From contig NZ_BMLW01000007.1 of assembly GCF_014645515.1 (NCBI RefSeq), positions 62,331-126,330 on the forward strand: a stretch of 64,000 nt of DNA, read 5' to 3'. The notes below the pieces were generated by a model. It saw only the letters and a program-made list of their open reading frames with translations. It searched no databases and was not told the origin of the DNA. Source of the stretch: Oceanobacillus neutriphilus. GTDB taxonomy: Bacteria > Bacillota > Bacilli > Bacillales > Amphibacillaceae. Positions 24,276 through 32,929 of the stretch are shown here, piece by piece (positions within the stretch are counted from its first letter, which is position 1; every line of letters starts with the position of its first letter). A program made the translations under genes and the position numbers.

Positions 24276-25403
24276 ATGGATACGCTGTTCATGGAGCAAG
24301 CGATAGAGCTCGCAAAACTGGGGCGGGGAAACACATATACCAATCCTTTAGTCGGCGCAGTAATTATGAAAGATGATGCTATTTTAGCTACTGGGTTTCA
24401 TCAGAGATACGGGGAAAAGCATGCAGAAAAAATTGCTATCGATCAATGTGAAGCCCCAGAAGATCTAATCGATTCCACGATGTATGTGACCCTGGAGCCA
24501 TGTAATCATACGGGAAAGCAGCCCCCTTGTACCCAAATGATTATAGATAGTGGTATTTCCAAAGTTGTTATTGCGCAGCTTGATCCTAATCCAGTAGTAG
24601 CGGGCAAAGGGAAGGCATATTTAGAAGCACAGGGAATACAAGTGATTTCCGGTATATTGCAGGAAAAGGCAGAAGCATTGAATAAGCATTATAACTATTT
24701 TCACAGGAGACAGAAGCCCTATATTGTATTAAAGCAAGCTGTCAGTCTGGATGGGAAGATTTCTGTCCATCCGAAGCAGCGGACGTATCTTACTGGGGAA
24801 GAGGCGTATAAAAGAGTACATGAGGAACGGCAATATTTTCAGGCTATTTTGATTGGAAGCGGGACAATATTAGCAGATAATCCAAAATTATTACCGGATA
24901 TAATCACTGATTTTCCGCCAGTACGCCTTATTTTGGACCGGAAAGGCATAACATTGGATTTTGAGAAATTTCAAATTTATAGAGAAGCTGTTCCTATATG
25001 GGTGTTTACAAAAAACGATTCTATAAAAAATACACCAGATCATGTCCGGCTGATAGCCGATGATGATTGGACAATAGCAAAGGTAGTTGATTACCTGCAG
25101 AAAGAGGGTATTCAATCCGTTTATGTGGAAGGTGGCAGTGAAATTCATGATGCTTTCCTGTCAGAAAATATGTTTGAAGAAGTAATAACGTATATCTCTC
25201 CTAAGCTGATTGGCGGCAATGGAGTACCTGCCTTTTCCAGTAAGAGAGGTGTTTTATCTGCAATACCTTTGACTTTACAGAGTGTGGAAGCAGTTGGTGA
25301 GGATATACGAATAGTCAGCAGGAGGGGAAAGAAGGATGTTTACAGGATTGATTCAGGAAACAGGGACAGTCAAACGAATCCAAAAAGTGAGTCAGCATAT
25401 TGA
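24276..25403 (+). CDS. ribD: bifunctional riboflavin deaminase/reductase RibD
   Basis: This enzyme deaminates 2,5-diamino-6-ribosylamino-pyrimidinone phosphate and reduces its ribosyl chain. The deaminase zinc motifs are HAEKIAID and EPCNHTGKQPPCTQM (His, two Cys) in residues about 48-87, with NPLVGAVI before them. The reductase half from about residue 145 has VLKQAVSLDGKI, the LIGSGTILADNPKL NADPH loop and VEGGSEIHDAFL. At 375 residues it is slightly longer than usual because its tail overlaps ribE by 68 bases in another frame. A GAAAGGAGGAAG site precedes the ATG. It is first in the FMN-controlled operon. Confidence 0.95.
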   Translation: MDTLFMEQAIELAKLGRGNTYTNPLVGAVIMKDDAILATGFHQRYGEKHAEKIAIDQCEAPEDLIDSTMYVTLEPCNHTGKQPPCTQMIIDSGISKVVIAQLDPNPVVAGKGKAYLEAQGIQVISGILQEKAEALNKHYNYFHRRQKPYIVLKQAVSLDGKISVHPKQRTYLTGEEAYKRVHEERQYFQAILIGSGTILADNPKLLPDIITDFPPVRLILDRKGITLDFEKFQIYREAVPIWVFTKNDSIKNTPDHVRLIADDDWTIAKVVDYLQKEGIQSVYVEGGSEIHDAFLSENMFEEVITYISPKLIGGNGVPAFSSKRGVLSAIPLTLQSVEAVGEDIRIVSRRGKKDVYRIDSGNRDSQTNPKSESAY

Positions 25404-25962
25404 GTTAACATGCACTGCCTCCAGAGAGCTTTTGCAGGATTATAAAATTGGCGACAGTATGGCAATCAATGGTGTCTGCTTAACTGCTATAGAGGTAACT
25501 GACTCAGATTTTACAGTGGACATTATGCCGGAAACATTTCAAAAATCGATATTCTCTGATTTGCGGGTACATGCACTGGTGAATCTGGAACGGGCAATGT
25601 CTGCAAACGGACGCTTGGAAGGACATATCGTTTCAGGTCACGTAGATACAACGACACGGTTAATCAAAAAGGTTAAAAAAGAAAATTCCATTATTCTTAC
25701 GTTTTATTATCCGCCGCAAATACAAGGGGAAGTTGTAGCCCAGGGATCTGTAGCGATTAATGGAACAAGCTTAACTGTATCAGCTGTCACGCCAGGAGCA
25801 TTTAGTATCTCACTTATTCCTTATTCCATGAATCACACAAACTTGGGACAATTAAAACAAGGAGAATTTGTAAATATAGAAACCGATATACTCGGAAAAT
25901 ATATTAAGGCCATGATAGGTGCGGAAAAGAATCAGATTCTAAGCAAATACACAGGAGAATAG
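25336..25962 (+). CDS. ribE: riboflavin synthase alpha chain RibE
   Basis: The 208-residue enzyme dismutates two lumazines to riboflavin. The hallmark MFTGLIQETGTV start is present, and the two tandem lumazine-binding barrels are seen: IGDSMAINGVCLTAIEV with LVNLERAM and GHIVSGHVD in the first, VAINGTSLTVSAV with IPYSMNHTNLG and VNIETDILGKYI in the second. Its ATG lies inside the ribD C-terminal frame, behind an AGGAGGGG site. It is followed by ribBA after ten bases. Bacillus sources also use the name ribB for this gene. Confidence 0.95.
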   Translation: MFTGLIQETGTVKRIQKVSQHIELTCTASRELLQDYKIGDSMAINGVCLTAIEVTDSDFTVDIMPETFQKSIFSDLRVHALVNLERAMSANGRLEGHIVSGHVDTTTRLIKKVKKENSIILTFYYPPQIQGEVVAQGSVAINGTSLTVSAVTPGAFSISLIPYSMNHTNLGQLKQGEFVNIETDILGKYIKAMIGAEKNQILSKYTGE

Positions 25963-25972
25963 AGGGGAAAAC

Positions 25973-27172
25973 ATGACTGTTGAAAATATAGAAGCAGCTG
26001 TTACAGCTTTGAAGCACGGAAGATTGATTATTATTGCTGATGATGAGAATCGGGAGGCAGAAGGTGATTTAGTCGGTCTTTCGAGTAAAGCCACAGCCGA
26101 AACAATAAACTTTATGACAAAACATGCCCGGGGATTGATTTGCGCTCCAGTCTCCAAACAAATTGCCAGGGATTTAAACTTATGGGAAATGACCAAGGAA
26201 AATACCGATGAATATCAAACAGCGTTCACCATCAGCGTCGACCATAAGGAGACAACCACTGGGATTTCCGCATTTGAAAGAGCAAAGACGGTTCAGGAGC
26301 TCGCAAATACAGATAGCCGGGCAGCTGATTTCAACAGACCAGGTCATATTTTTCCGTTAATAGCGAAGAACGGCGGAGTGTTGGAGCGCAGAGGTCATAC
26401 AGAGGCAGCAGTAGATTTAGCGAAGCTGGCAGGAGATACCGAAGCAGCCTATATTTGCGAAATTTTAAAGGAAGACGGAACGATGGCCCGATTCAAGGAT
26501 TTAAAACAAATTGCGGCAGAATGGGATATGCCATTGATTACTATAGAAGAACTCGCTGATTATCTGGCTTATTCCAGTATCAAGGCAAATGCAAAAGTGA
26601 AGCTGCCGACAAAACATGGAGACTTTGATTTGTCCCTTTATCAGGATAAAGAAGGAAAAGATCAGCTTGTATTATCCATGGGGCAGATTAGAGATAGCGA
26701 AGAACCAATCTTAGTGAGAGTACATTCGGAATGCCTGACGGGAGATATATTCGGTTCCCACCGCTGTGATTGTGGTGAACAGCTGGAAAGAGCAATGGAA
26801 ATGATTGCAGCTGAAGGGCAAGGTGCCGTACTGTACCTGAGGCAGGAAGGAAGGGGAATTGGACTGCTCAATAAATTAAAAACGTATGAATTACAGGAAC
26901 AGGGTTCAGACACCTATGAAGCTAACGTTTCTCTTGGATTCCTTCCTGATGAACGACGCTATGACATTGCTGCATGGTTACTGAAAAAAGAAGGAATATC
27001 GAAAATACGTTTACTGACGAATAATCCGGATAAAGTGAAAGAATTACAGCAATATGGTATTGAGGTGGCTGAACGGATTTCGATAGAAACAACCGTTTAT
27101 AACGAAAATAAACACTATTTAAAGATAAAAAAAGATAAGTTTCATCATTTATTATCTATGGAGGGAGAATAA
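25973..27172 (+). CDS. ribBA: bifunctional DHBP synthase / GTP cyclohydrolase II
   Basis: A 399-residue fusion that makes both riboflavin precursors. The N-terminal DHBP synthase has [13 protein letters not shown] and [11 protein letters not shown], with [13 protein letters not shown] later. The C-terminal GTP cyclohydrolase II begins near residue 205 and has the [20 protein letters not shown] zinc-cysteine motif, [14 protein letters not shown] and LLTNNPDKV. Both sets of catalytic residues appear intact. It lies between ribE and ribH, with two bases before the latter. Bacillus literature also names it ribA. Confidence 0.95.
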   Translation: MTVENIEAAVTALKHGRLIIIADDENREAEGDLVGLSSKATAETINFMTKHARGLICAPVSKQIARDLNLWEMTKENTDEYQTAFTISVDHKETTTGISAFERAKTVQELANTDSRAADFNRPGHIFPLIAKNGGVLERRGHTEAAVDLAKLAGDTEAAYICEILKEDGTMARFKDLKQIAAEWDMPLITIEELADYLAYSSIKANAKVKLPTKHGDFDLSLYQDKEGKDQLVLSMGQIRDSEEPILVRVHSECLTGDIFGSHRCDCGEQLERAMEMIAAEGQGAVLYLRQEGRGIGLLNKLKTYELQEQGSDTYEANVSLGFLPDERRYDIAAWLLKKEGISKIRLLTNNPDKVKELQQYGIEVAERISIETTVYNENKHYLKIKKDKFHHLLSMEGE

Positions 27173-27174
27173 TT

Positions 27175-27642
27175 ATGACTGTATATGAAGGAATGTTCCA
27201 TGGAGAGCAAATGAAAGTAGCGATAACTATTTCAAGATTTAATGAACTGATCACTTCTAAACTGCTGGAAGGTGCCAAGGATATTTTAAAAAGACATGGA
27301 GTAAAAGAAGAAGACATCGATGTTTATTGGGTGCCGGGCGCTTTCGAGCTTCCATATATCACAAAGCAGGTGGAAAAAACAAAAAAGTACGATGGCATTA
27401 TTACACTCGGAGCGGTTATACGCGGTGCAACCACTCATTATGAGCTGGTCAGTAATGAAGCAGCCAAAGGGATTGCTCAAATTGGCCTGAATGTAGAAAT
27501 TCCAGTTATTTTTGGTGTTCTGACCACTGAAACCATTGAACAGGCGTTGGAGAGAGCCGGTACAAAAGCAGGTAACAAAGGTGGAGAGGCTGCTCTTGGA
27601 TTATTAGAAATGATGTCTTTAAATAAGCTGATATATTCTTAA
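27175..27642 (+). CDS. ribH: 6,7-dimethyl-8-ribityllumazine synthase
   Basis: The 155-residue lumazine synthase joins the RibD pathway product and DHBP, and usually forms a 60-subunit shell around riboflavin synthase. Recognised are [30 protein letters not shown], the [15 protein letters not shown] phosphate/active-site segment and [13 protein letters not shown] with [26 protein letters not shown] site precedes the ATG. It ends the operon before a terminator at 27669; no ribT follows. Confidence 0.95.
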   Translation: MTVYEGMFHGEQMKVAITISRFNELITSKLLEGAKDILKRHGVKEEDIDVYWVPGAFELPYITKQVEKTKKYDGIITLGAVIRGATTHYELVSNEAAKGIAQIGLNVEIPVIFGVLTTETIEQALERAGTKAGNKGGEAALGLLEMMSLNKLIYS

Positions 27643-27668
27643 ATATTAATTAATCAAGATCGTGGTGG

Positions 27669-27700
27669 AAGGTTATCTGTATAAAGGATGGCCTTTTTTC
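27669..27700 (+). terminator. rib operon terminator
   Basis: A 10-bp stem with G-U pairs (27669-27678 with 27686-27695) runs into six Ts, 27 bases after the ribH stop. Confidence 0.8.
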
Positions 27701-27812
27701 GTTTATAGGTATTCTTTGAACAAGAAATGAAAATATCTTTAATTAAATATAAAATTGTTGCATTTTTATCACTTGAGGTGTAAAATGATATTAACGAAAG
27801 GAGATGAGACGG

Positions 27813-28250
27813 ATGAAAAAAAATACACTTGGGTCATTAATTTGGCTGCGTATTGCCCGTTTTATGCATCAAAGTAATCTGTTGTCTAATGATTTTCTAA
27901 AGCAATTTGGTATTACAGTTGCTCAATTTGATGTGCTAAACCAGGTCTGGTCTTATCAGCCTCTTACACAAAGTAATCTTGCTGACCGGGTGACGGTATC
28001 AGAAGGCGGTATTTCACGTATGCTAACACGGCTGGAACAGGAAGGATATATCCAGCGGAAGCAGGATTGGAAAACAAAATGGATCAGCCTGACAGCAAAA
28101 GGAGAAGCTAAGATAGAGGAAGTTTTTGAACATCAGCTGGCTTTTCAAACTTCTGTTGTCAATGATTGTTTAACAGAAGAAGAGCAAAGAACATTATATA
28201 TGCTTATGTCGAAGCTGCAGAAGAATACAGAAAGAAAACTAAAAAAATAA
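27813..28250 (+). CDS. MarR-family regulator (MhqR-like)
   Basis: A 145-residue MarR-type winged-helix regulator. The DNA-binding unit is seen in [45 protein letters not shown] and [15 protein letters not shown], where the wing would normally carry DxRxxxxxLT. It directly precedes two ring-cleaving dioxygenases; in B. subtilis the quinone-sensing repressor MhqR controls the same type of genes. The ATG at 27813 lies nine bases past AAAGGAG. It is probably an autoregulated repressor of the downstream pair (inference). Confidence 0.85.
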   Translation: MKKNTLGSLIWLRIARFMHQSNLLSNDFLKQFGITVAQFDVLNQVWSYQPLTQSNLADRVTVSEGGISRMLTRLEQEGYIQRKQDWKTKWISLTAKGEAKIEEVFEHQLAFQTSVVNDCLTEEEQRTLYMLMSKLQKNTERKLKK

Positions 28251-28309
28251 TAGTTTTATTATTTTTTAATCATAACTTGACTAGTAAACTGATAAAGGAG
28301 TAATGGTTT

Positions 28310-29248
28310 ATGTATACTATTCCAGGACACCATCATATTTCGATGGTTACAAAAAATGCAAACGAAAATAATAGATTTTATCGTGAAGTACTTGGTTTGC
28401 GTCGTGTAAAAATGACGGTGAATCAGGACGATCCTTCTATGTATCATCTATTTTACGGTGATAAAACAGGAAGTCCAGGTACAGAGCTGACCTTTTTTGA
28501 GATTCCGATGGTTGGTAATACTCATCGGGGAACAAATGCAATTACCCGAATCGGCTTATTGGTTCCATCAGAGGATAGCCTGCATTATTGGGAAGAGCGA
28601 TTTGATAAGTACAATGTATTGCACGGTGGGGTAACATCGTATGCCCATCGTACTGCGATGAAATTTGAGGATCCGGAAGGGCTGCAAATGGTGTTGATTG
28701 CTGCAAATGGAGAAAAAGTAGACCATTGGGAAACCTGGGAAAAGTCTGATGTTCCAGCCGCACACCAGATTCAAGGAATGGGCTCCGTGGAAATAACAGT
28801 AAGAAGATTAGATAAGCTAGCATCCACATTAACAGATATGCTTGGTTATACAGAAGTGATCCGGAATGAACGGGAAGCTGTTTTTCAATCTGTGCCGGAG
28901 CAGGCTTTTGGAGAAATCGTTGTGAAATATTTAGAGGGGCCGTCCGAAAGACCAGGGCGTGGAAGCATTCACCATTTAGCTATCCGTGTGAAAAATGATG
29001 AAGAGCTGAAATTTTGGGATGAACAAGTAAAAGCACGCGGTTTCCATTCATCCGGCATTGTCGACCGCTTCTATTTTAAAAGCTTATATTTCCGAGAATC
29101 CAATGGTATTTTATTCGAAATTGCAACAGATGGCCCGGGATTTACCGTTGATGGAGATGTGGAGCATTTAGGAGAAAGACTTGATTTACCACCATTTTTA
29201 GAAGATCGTCGGACAGAAATTGAAGCGAGATTAGCTCCAATAGAATAA
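28310..29248 (+). CDS. ring-cleaving dioxygenase (glyoxalase/VOC, MhqO-like)
   Basis: A 312-residue vicinal-oxygen-chelate protein with two repeated modules, like MhqA/MhqE/MhqO, which protect Bacillus from hydroquinones and catechols. The first module has GHHHISMVTKNANENNRFY and VNQDDPSMYHLFYGD; the second has GRGSIHHLAIRVKNDEE and the FEIATDGPGF strand carrying the metal-ligand glutamate. It follows the MarR gene by 59 bases and precedes a paralogue. The aromatic substrate is inferred from homology and context. Confidence 0.87.
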   Translation: MYTIPGHHHISMVTKNANENNRFYREVLGLRRVKMTVNQDDPSMYHLFYGDKTGSPGTELTFFEIPMVGNTHRGTNAITRIGLLVPSEDSLHYWEERFDKYNVLHGGVTSYAHRTAMKFEDPEGLQMVLIAANGEKVDHWETWEKSDVPAAHQIQGMGSVEITVRRLDKLASTLTDMLGYTEVIRNEREAVFQSVPEQAFGEIVVKYLEGPSERPGRGSIHHLAIRVKNDEELKFWDEQVKARGFHSSGIVDRFYFKSLYFRESNGILFEIATDGPGFTVDGDVEHLGERLDLPPFLEDRRTEIEARLAPIE

Positions 29249-29290
29249 AGAAAAAGAAATAAAAAAACGATTTCCAGGAGGCAAAATAAT

Positions 29291-30268
29291 ATGAATCAAT
29301 TAAAAGGAATCCATCATGTAACAGCAATTACAAGCAGTGCAGAAAAAAACTATGAATTTTTCACTTATGTTTTAGGCATGCGTTTAGTGAAAAAAACAGT
29401 GAACCAGGATGATATTCAAACGTACCATCTATTCTTTGCAGATGATAAAGGCAGTGCTGGTACAGATATGACCTTCTTTGATTTCCCCGGTATTCCAAAA
29501 GGAGTGCATGGTACAAATGAAATTTCTAAAACGTCCTTCCGCGTACCAAGTGATGCCGCATTAGATTATTGGGTAAAACGTTTTGAGCGTTTAGAGGTGA
29601 AGCATAAAGGGATTCAAGAACAGTTCGGCAAGAAAACACTTTCCTTTGTTGATTTTGATGACCAGCAATATCAATTAATTTCAGATGAACTGGATGAAGG
29701 AGTGGAAGCGGGTACGCCTTGGCAAAAAGGCCCAGTTCCATTGGAATATGCGATTACCGGCCTGGGTCCTGTCTTTGTTCGAATTGCAAATTTTGATTAC
29801 TTTAAAGAAATGATGGAAAAAGCGTTAATGTTTAAGGAAACAGCAAAAGAAGGCTCCTTTCATTTGTTTGAAGTTGGGGAAGGCGGAAATGGATCTTCTG
29901 TAATTGCAGAGTATAACAATATTCTGCCCGAAGCCCGCCAAGGCTATGGTACAGTACATCACGCTGCGTTCCGTGTAGAAGATCGTTCTGTACTGGAAGA
30001 GTGGATTAAGCGGATGAATGATCTTGGATTCCATACATCTGGATATGTGAATCGTCATTTCTTTGAATCTTTATATGCAAGAGTGGCACCGCAAATTTTA
30101 TTTGAATTTGCAACAGACGGACCTGGATTCATGGGAGACGAGCCTTATGAAACACTTGGAGAAAAATTGTCGCTTCCTCCATTTCTGGAAGCAAAACGTG
30201 AACAAATTGAAAAAGCAGTACGGCCAATTGACACAGTGAGAAGCACAAAGGAATTTAAAAAAGAATAA
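29291..30268 (+). CDS. second ring-cleaving dioxygenase (MhqO-like paralogue)
   Basis: A 325-residue paralogue of the preceding protein. The same landmarks occur: GIHHVTAITSSAEKNYEF, VNQDDIQTYHLFFADDKGSAGTDMTFFDFPG, YGTVHHAAFRVEDRSVLEEW and the FEFATDGPGF ligand strand, ending in LPPFLEAKREQIE. Tandem duplication within the family is evident, though the two have diverged. An AGGAGG site lies before the ATG. It shares the transcript with the upstream copy and ends 56 bases before the terminator at 30324. Confidence 0.87.
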   Translation: MNQLKGIHHVTAITSSAEKNYEFFTYVLGMRLVKKTVNQDDIQTYHLFFADDKGSAGTDMTFFDFPGIPKGVHGTNEISKTSFRVPSDAALDYWVKRFERLEVKHKGIQEQFGKKTLSFVDFDDQQYQLISDELDEGVEAGTPWQKGPVPLEYAITGLGPVFVRIANFDYFKEMMEKALMFKETAKEGSFHLFEVGEGGNGSSVIAEYNNILPEARQGYGTVHHAAFRVEDRSVLEEWIKRMNDLGFHTSGYVNRHFFESLYARVAPQILFEFATDGPGFMGDEPYETLGEKLSLPPFLEAKREQIEKAVRPIDTVRSTKEFKKE

Positions 30269-30323
30269 AAGTAAAATATGGAAAAACTTACTATAATAGT
30301 ATGGAAAATCATTTTATTAAATG

Positions 30324-30362
30324 AAAGAGCAAGGATAGAGGAAAAGTCTATCCTTGCTCTTT
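30324..30362. terminator. bidirectional terminator
   Basis: A perfect 16-bp stem (30324-30339 with 30347-30362) with A-rich and T-rich flanks, between the dioxygenase operon and the convergent HAD gene. Confidence 0.9.
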
Positions 30363-30364
30363 TT

Positions 30365-31048
30365 TTATTTTGCAATGGTGATAAGCTCCGTTAAATGATC
30401 AATTTCATATGTCGGCTGGATACCAATCTTGTTTTCTTTATGCTCAGGGTTAAACCAGCATGTATCCATTCCAAAATTTATCCCACCCTGTATATCAGAT
30501 GTCAAGGAATCCCCAACCATTAATGCATTGGCTTCTTCTGTAAGCCTGAGCTTGGAAAAAGCATAATCAAAAATTCGGCTGTCAGGCTTTTGGAATCCTG
30601 TCTCCTCTGAAATAATGACTGCTTCAAAAACATTCTGAAGTGGGGAATTTCCCAGCTTGGATAGTTGTACATGCTTAAATCCATTTGTGATAATTGCTGA
30701 ACGCTGTTCCGGAAGAGAATCAAATAACGTTACAGCACCGTCTACCAGGTATATTTCCTTACCTAAAATTTCGAGATAAGCATGGTTAAAATCTGCGCCA
30801 TCAATTTGAAGATTATACGCTGCAAATAAACGTCTGAACCGCTCCACACCCAACTTTGTTATTGACAGTTTCCCCTGCTCTAATTCTCCCCATAACACAT
30901 TACTGATTTCGCGGTAGCTTGCCCGGTAATCTACAAGACCATCAGGCAGTCCAAACACTTCAAATGTTTTATGTAAAGCTGCTTTTTCTGATTTGCCAAA
31001 GTCAAATAATGTATCATCTATATCAAAAAAAATCACATCGTATTTCAT
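30365..31048 (-). CDS. YjjG-family noncanonical pyrimidine nucleotidase (HAD)
   Basis: A 227-residue HAD-IA hydrolase. Motif I is FFDIDDTLFDFG, motif II IITNGF, motif III the lysine of ETGFQKPDSRIFDYA and motif IV MVGDSLTSDIQGGINFG. The FDF-containing N-terminus and the cap with LWGELEQGKLSI match the YjjG/YfnB group, which dephosphorylates noncanonical pyrimidine nucleotides. It is a single gene, convergent with the dioxygenase operon. Confidence 0.87.
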   Translation of the reverse strand: MKYDVIFFDIDDTLFDFGKSEKAALHKTFEVFGLPDGLVDYRASYREISNVLWGELEQGKLSITKLGVERFRRLFAAYNLQIDGADFNHAYLEILGKEIYLVDGAVTLFDSLPEQRSAIITNGFKHVQLSKLGNSPLQNVFEAVIISEETGFQKPDSRIFDYAFSKLRLTEEANALMVGDSLTSDIQGGINFGMDTCWFNPEHKENKIGIQPTYEIDHLTELITIAK

Positions 31049-31187
31049 TTTATGTACTTCCTTTCATCTCATCGTTGAAAACATTGCGTATCCATTATAG
31101 CAATAATCAAGAAAAGTTACGATTGCAGTTATTAATAATGAGGCTGATGTATTGCGAACACTTTAAAAGATGAGATAACACGATATA

Positions 31188-31233
31188 AAAATAACTCCTG
31201 TAGAAGTATACAACTTCTTTCAGGAGTTATTTT
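31188..31233. terminator. terminator after the membrane protein gene
   Basis: A 13-bp stem (31188-31200 with 31221-31233) with an inner GAAGT/ACTTC pairing lies just past the stop of the minus-strand gene at 31246. Confidence 0.75.
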
Positions 31234-31245
31234 AACAGTCTATTT

Positions 31246-32283
31246 TTAAGTCTTGTTACTGATTTTATTTAAAACAATAGCTTTCAATCTGTCTGGGGCA
31301 TCCGATTTAATAGCTATCTTTGAGTACTCCTTTTGAATACCCATAAACACAGTTGCTTTTACGGGTTTTTTCATTTTTAAAATCATATCCGGATAAACCT
31401 GCTCAAAGTCTCTTGCTACAAAATCAATAGTATCCTTTGATATTTTACTTTTCAAAACGGTATCATTCTCAATGATGCTCTCAATATCCTGAAAATCTAT
31501 TTTAACACGTTTTATTATTCCGAATGATACATATAGAGCTTTTTCATCCGTATATATTGGATTTAAACGGATGGATTGAATACAAGCTATCAAGAAAATT
31601 ACGGAGTAGACATTAAGTATTAATAGAATAATGGAAATAACAACCGATTTGCTATGGAGCCACCAGTGAATAGCAAAGGTTTCAATAATAATTGCATGGA
31701 TCATCATTATTTGAAAGGCAATAAAGTTTGATTGTTTATGCAGTGTTATTCCGTCGGGAGGTGTTTTCTTCCAGCTGCAAAGTGCATAATAAAACGCTAA
31801 GGACTCTGAACATATCACATGAATAATCGGGTTGTTCTTTACATATTTGTCCACTGCGTTTGGAAAAGAAAAAATAACAGGTAATGAGCTTGCTTTCACT
31901 TTTTGTATAATCCTGGGCAGATACCGGAAAAAAGCAATAACAAATAAAAGCTCGAAGGTAATCAAGGCAGCTTCTACGGCTATTCCGGCCCAAGTGATTG
32001 TTGCAAAAGGGTTTAACAAGTGAGTGGGGATAAAAAGCCTTGCTAATATACATCCGGCTGCAGCCAGCAGAATAGCAGTTTTAATGGAGAATTTCTTTCT
32101 ATACAGCATAAAAAATATTGGCGCCATAATAATTAAATCAAATAGCGAGCCTAATACGGCAGGGTTAGCTTCCGGTGGTAGAATAGTTGCTCCTATTGAG
32201 GTCTGGTACAGTATGTAATTACTGCTCAAAATTAGAACAATCATTAGAAGCCAAAGGTACTTTCCTTTCTGAATTATGTACAT
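31246..32283 (-). CDS. uncharacterised polytopic membrane protein
   Basis: A 345-residue protein with a hydrophobic N-terminal region (YLWLLMIVLILSSNYILY, LFDLIIMAPIFFMLY, TAILLAAAGCILARLF, and VEAALITFELLFVIAFF) and a second helix block at about 185-245, followed by a soluble C-terminal domain of roughly 100 residues (YVSFGIIKRVKIDF, QKEYSKIAIKSDAPDR). Similar Bacillus proteins carry an old and doubtful label of beta-carotene 15,15'-monooxygenase; no catalytic motif supports that. The C-terminal part is reminiscent of PH-like membrane-protein domains. AGGAGG lies ahead of the ATG. Function unknown. Confidence 0.75.
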   Translation of the reverse strand: MYIIQKGKYLWLLMIVLILSSNYILYQTSIGATILPPEANPAVLGSLFDLIIMAPIFFMLYRKKFSIKTAILLAAAGCILARLFIPTHLLNPFATITWAGIAVEAALITFELLFVIAFFRYLPRIIQKVKASSLPVIFSFPNAVDKYVKNNPIIHVICSESLAFYYALCSWKKTPPDGITLHKQSNFIAFQIMMIHAIIIETFAIHWWLHSKSVVISIILLILNVYSVIFLIACIQSIRLNPIYTDEKALYVSFGIIKRVKIDFQDIESIIENDTVLKSKISKDTIDFVARDFEQVYPDMILKMKKPVKATVFMGIQKEYSKIAIKSDAPDRLKAIVLNKISNKT

Positions 32284-32646
32284 TTGTGGAACCTCCTTTA
32301 TTAAAATGCATTCTTAATATTTGGATATTTTAATTATAAAATGAATTTTAATAGAAGTATATCAGAAGTAGTTTGTTTTACTTTATTTCTGATTGGGTGT
32401 TACAAATTTATGAATTTACGGCTGTTTTTGATTGGAAAGTTGACTTATTTCTAAGGTTCTTTACCATACGAATATCAATACCCTTAATGAAATTGTGAGT
32501 TCTCTCTTTATCCTTTAGATTGCTTATGGCGGTTATCTGTTTTTCTTGAAAGATAAATAAACCTGAAAGGATAAGGAGTGGATTTTAGTAGGGAGAAATA
32601 ATCTTGCAGGTATGGGTAAAGCAGGTTACACCTTAAAAAATAGAAA

Positions 32647-32681
32647 AAGCCAATTCATCCTGCAGAAAGATGAATTGGCTT
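32647..32681 (-). terminator. orphan minus-strand hairpin with T-run
   Basis: A perfect 13-bp stem (32647-32659 with 32669-32681); in minus-strand RNA it is followed by TTTCTATTTTTT. No minus-strand gene is visible to its right. Confidence 0.55.
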
Positions 32682-32745
32682 ATAAATTGACTGTTTCCAA
32701 CGATTAATTCTATTTTCCTTTCCTCTATCTGAAAATCAAAAATAA

Positions 32746-32775
32746 TTAGAAACTGACTAAAATAATTGGTATAAT
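32746..32775 (+). promoter_or_regulatory. candidate promoter of the alanine-dehydrogenase-like gene
   Basis: TTAGAA (32746-32751), an 18-base spacer and a perfect TATAAT (32770-32775), about 150 bases upstream of the ATG. Confidence 0.4.
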
Positions 32776-32929
32776 AATTAAATCGACATTTAGAGACAAG
32801 GATATAAACAACTTTTACAAAATGTATATTGCAGGACATGTTTAACGATTAAAATTGCATGGCTTAGGCAATTGGCAGAATAAAATTTGCCATGTAAACA
32901 GTCTTTACAAAGATATTGGAGGAATACAA

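Larger units (their letters stand above)
32284..32929. other. 646-bp intergenic region between divergent genes
   Basis: No supported coding frame. It contains an orphan hairpin at 32647-32681 and a promoter-like pair at 32746-32775 for the dehydrogenase gene. The leader of about 150 nt after that promoter includes a small CATGGC/GCCATG pairing near 32858-32895. No known riboswitch was recognised. Confidence 0.4.

Noticed and set aside
28542-28829. Minus-strand 95-codon frame in the first dioxygenase
   Set aside because: Shadow of a gene with clear VOC motifs on the plus strand.
32855-32929. N-terminal extension of the alanine-dehydrogenase-like protein
   Set aside because: The in-frame upstream ATG has no ribosome site and the extension is unlike the family; TTGGAGG supports the ATG at 32930.
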